A stretch of 62,826 bases of DNA from Komagataeibacter sp. FXV3 (GTDB lineage Bacteria; Pseudomonadota; Alphaproteobacteria; Acetobacterales; Acetobacteraceae), in contig NZ_VWPI01000162.1 of the NCBI RefSeq assembly GCF_015155755.1, positions 1 to 62,826 of the forward strand, written 5' to 3'. Below the pieces are notes generated by a model that had not been told where the DNA came from, searched no databases, and worked only from the letters and a program-made list of their open reading frames with translations. Both the position numbers and the translations under genes were made by a program. The first letter of the stretch is position 1; each line of letters starts with the position of its first letter. Positions 62,813 to 62,826 of this stretch are shown here, piece after piece.

Positions 62813-62826
62813 CTGTCTCTTATACA
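62813..62826 (+). other. Probable Tn5/Nextera adapter remnant
   Basis: CTGTCTCTTATACA equals the first 14 bases of the 19-base Tn5 mosaic end used in transposase library kits. It stands exactly at the window edge and replaces expected thiM codons. Confidence 0.85.

Overview
This window looks like chromosomal DNA of an acetic acid bacterium (Acetobacteraceae, most like Komagataeibacter, Novacetimonas or Gluconacetobacter). Grounds: GC-rich coding sequence, an Hda-type DnaA paralogue next to ppk-ppx, a TrcR (DUF1013) gene, a PhyR/NepR/EcfG stress locus, and an AT-rich intergenic inverted-repeat family. I see no tRNA, rRNA, insertion sequence, prophage or CRISPR array. The last 14 bases match the Tn5/Nextera mosaic end, so the right edge is probably a contig end carrying adapter sequence.

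Layout. 0.1-4.8 kb: hdaA-like gene, ppk and ppx (replication control, polyphosphate). 5.0-21.6 kb: a purine-degradation run, all on the + strand: a hydantoinase-like gene that has lost most metal ligands, xdhABC, a LysR regulator, a two-Rossmann flavoprotein monooxygenase, hpxX/hpxY/hpxW-like amidohydrolases, allantoate amidohydrolase, a PucG-type aminotransferase, PuuE allantoinase, UraD and UraH. Most genes overlap by 1-8 bases. 21.8-28.4 kb (- strand): NAD-type isocitrate dehydrogenase, aminopeptidase P, a GNAT enzyme, PrmA and a UvrD/PcrA helicase. 28.5-30.6 kb: two RadC paralogues, only one with an intact JAMM site, flanking a HAD phosphatase. 30.6-38.7 kb: purEK, two divergent DUF465 genes, trcR, hsp20, rpmE, mscL, a lipoprotein, secDF. 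38.9-43.2 kb: a Gfo/Idh oxidoreductase, an Uup-type ABC-F protein, otsA. 43.3-47.5 kb: a general stress response locus (phyR, two ECF sigma genes, nepR, a PhyK-like kinase). 47.6-51.0 kb: cydDC. 51.1-55.6 kb: OmpA-like lipoprotein, recQ, nrdR, nusB, thiL. 55.6-62.8 kb: a GNAT-fold acyltransferase divergent from an SDR, glucokinase, a Fur-box region with a candidate small RNA, a benzoylformate-decarboxylase-like ThDP enzyme, a secreted protein of unknown function and the start of thiM.

How it fits together. The purine genes outline xanthine -> urate -> 5-hydroxyisourate -> OHCU -> allantoin -> allantoate -> ureidoglycine -> oxalurate -> (oxamate) -> oxalate. No recognised urate oxidase is present; the flavoprotein monooxygenase inside the run is the best local candidate. 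In the stress locus, PhyK would phosphorylate PhyR, which titrates NepR away from the EcfG sigma factors; a GGAAC-N17-CGTT promoter before the second sigma gene suggests autoregulation, and otsA next door fits stress output. The most novel signals are the candidate Fur-controlled small RNA near 59.6 kb, the degenerate hydantoinase paralogue, the paired RadC proteins and the dispersed three-stem repeat.
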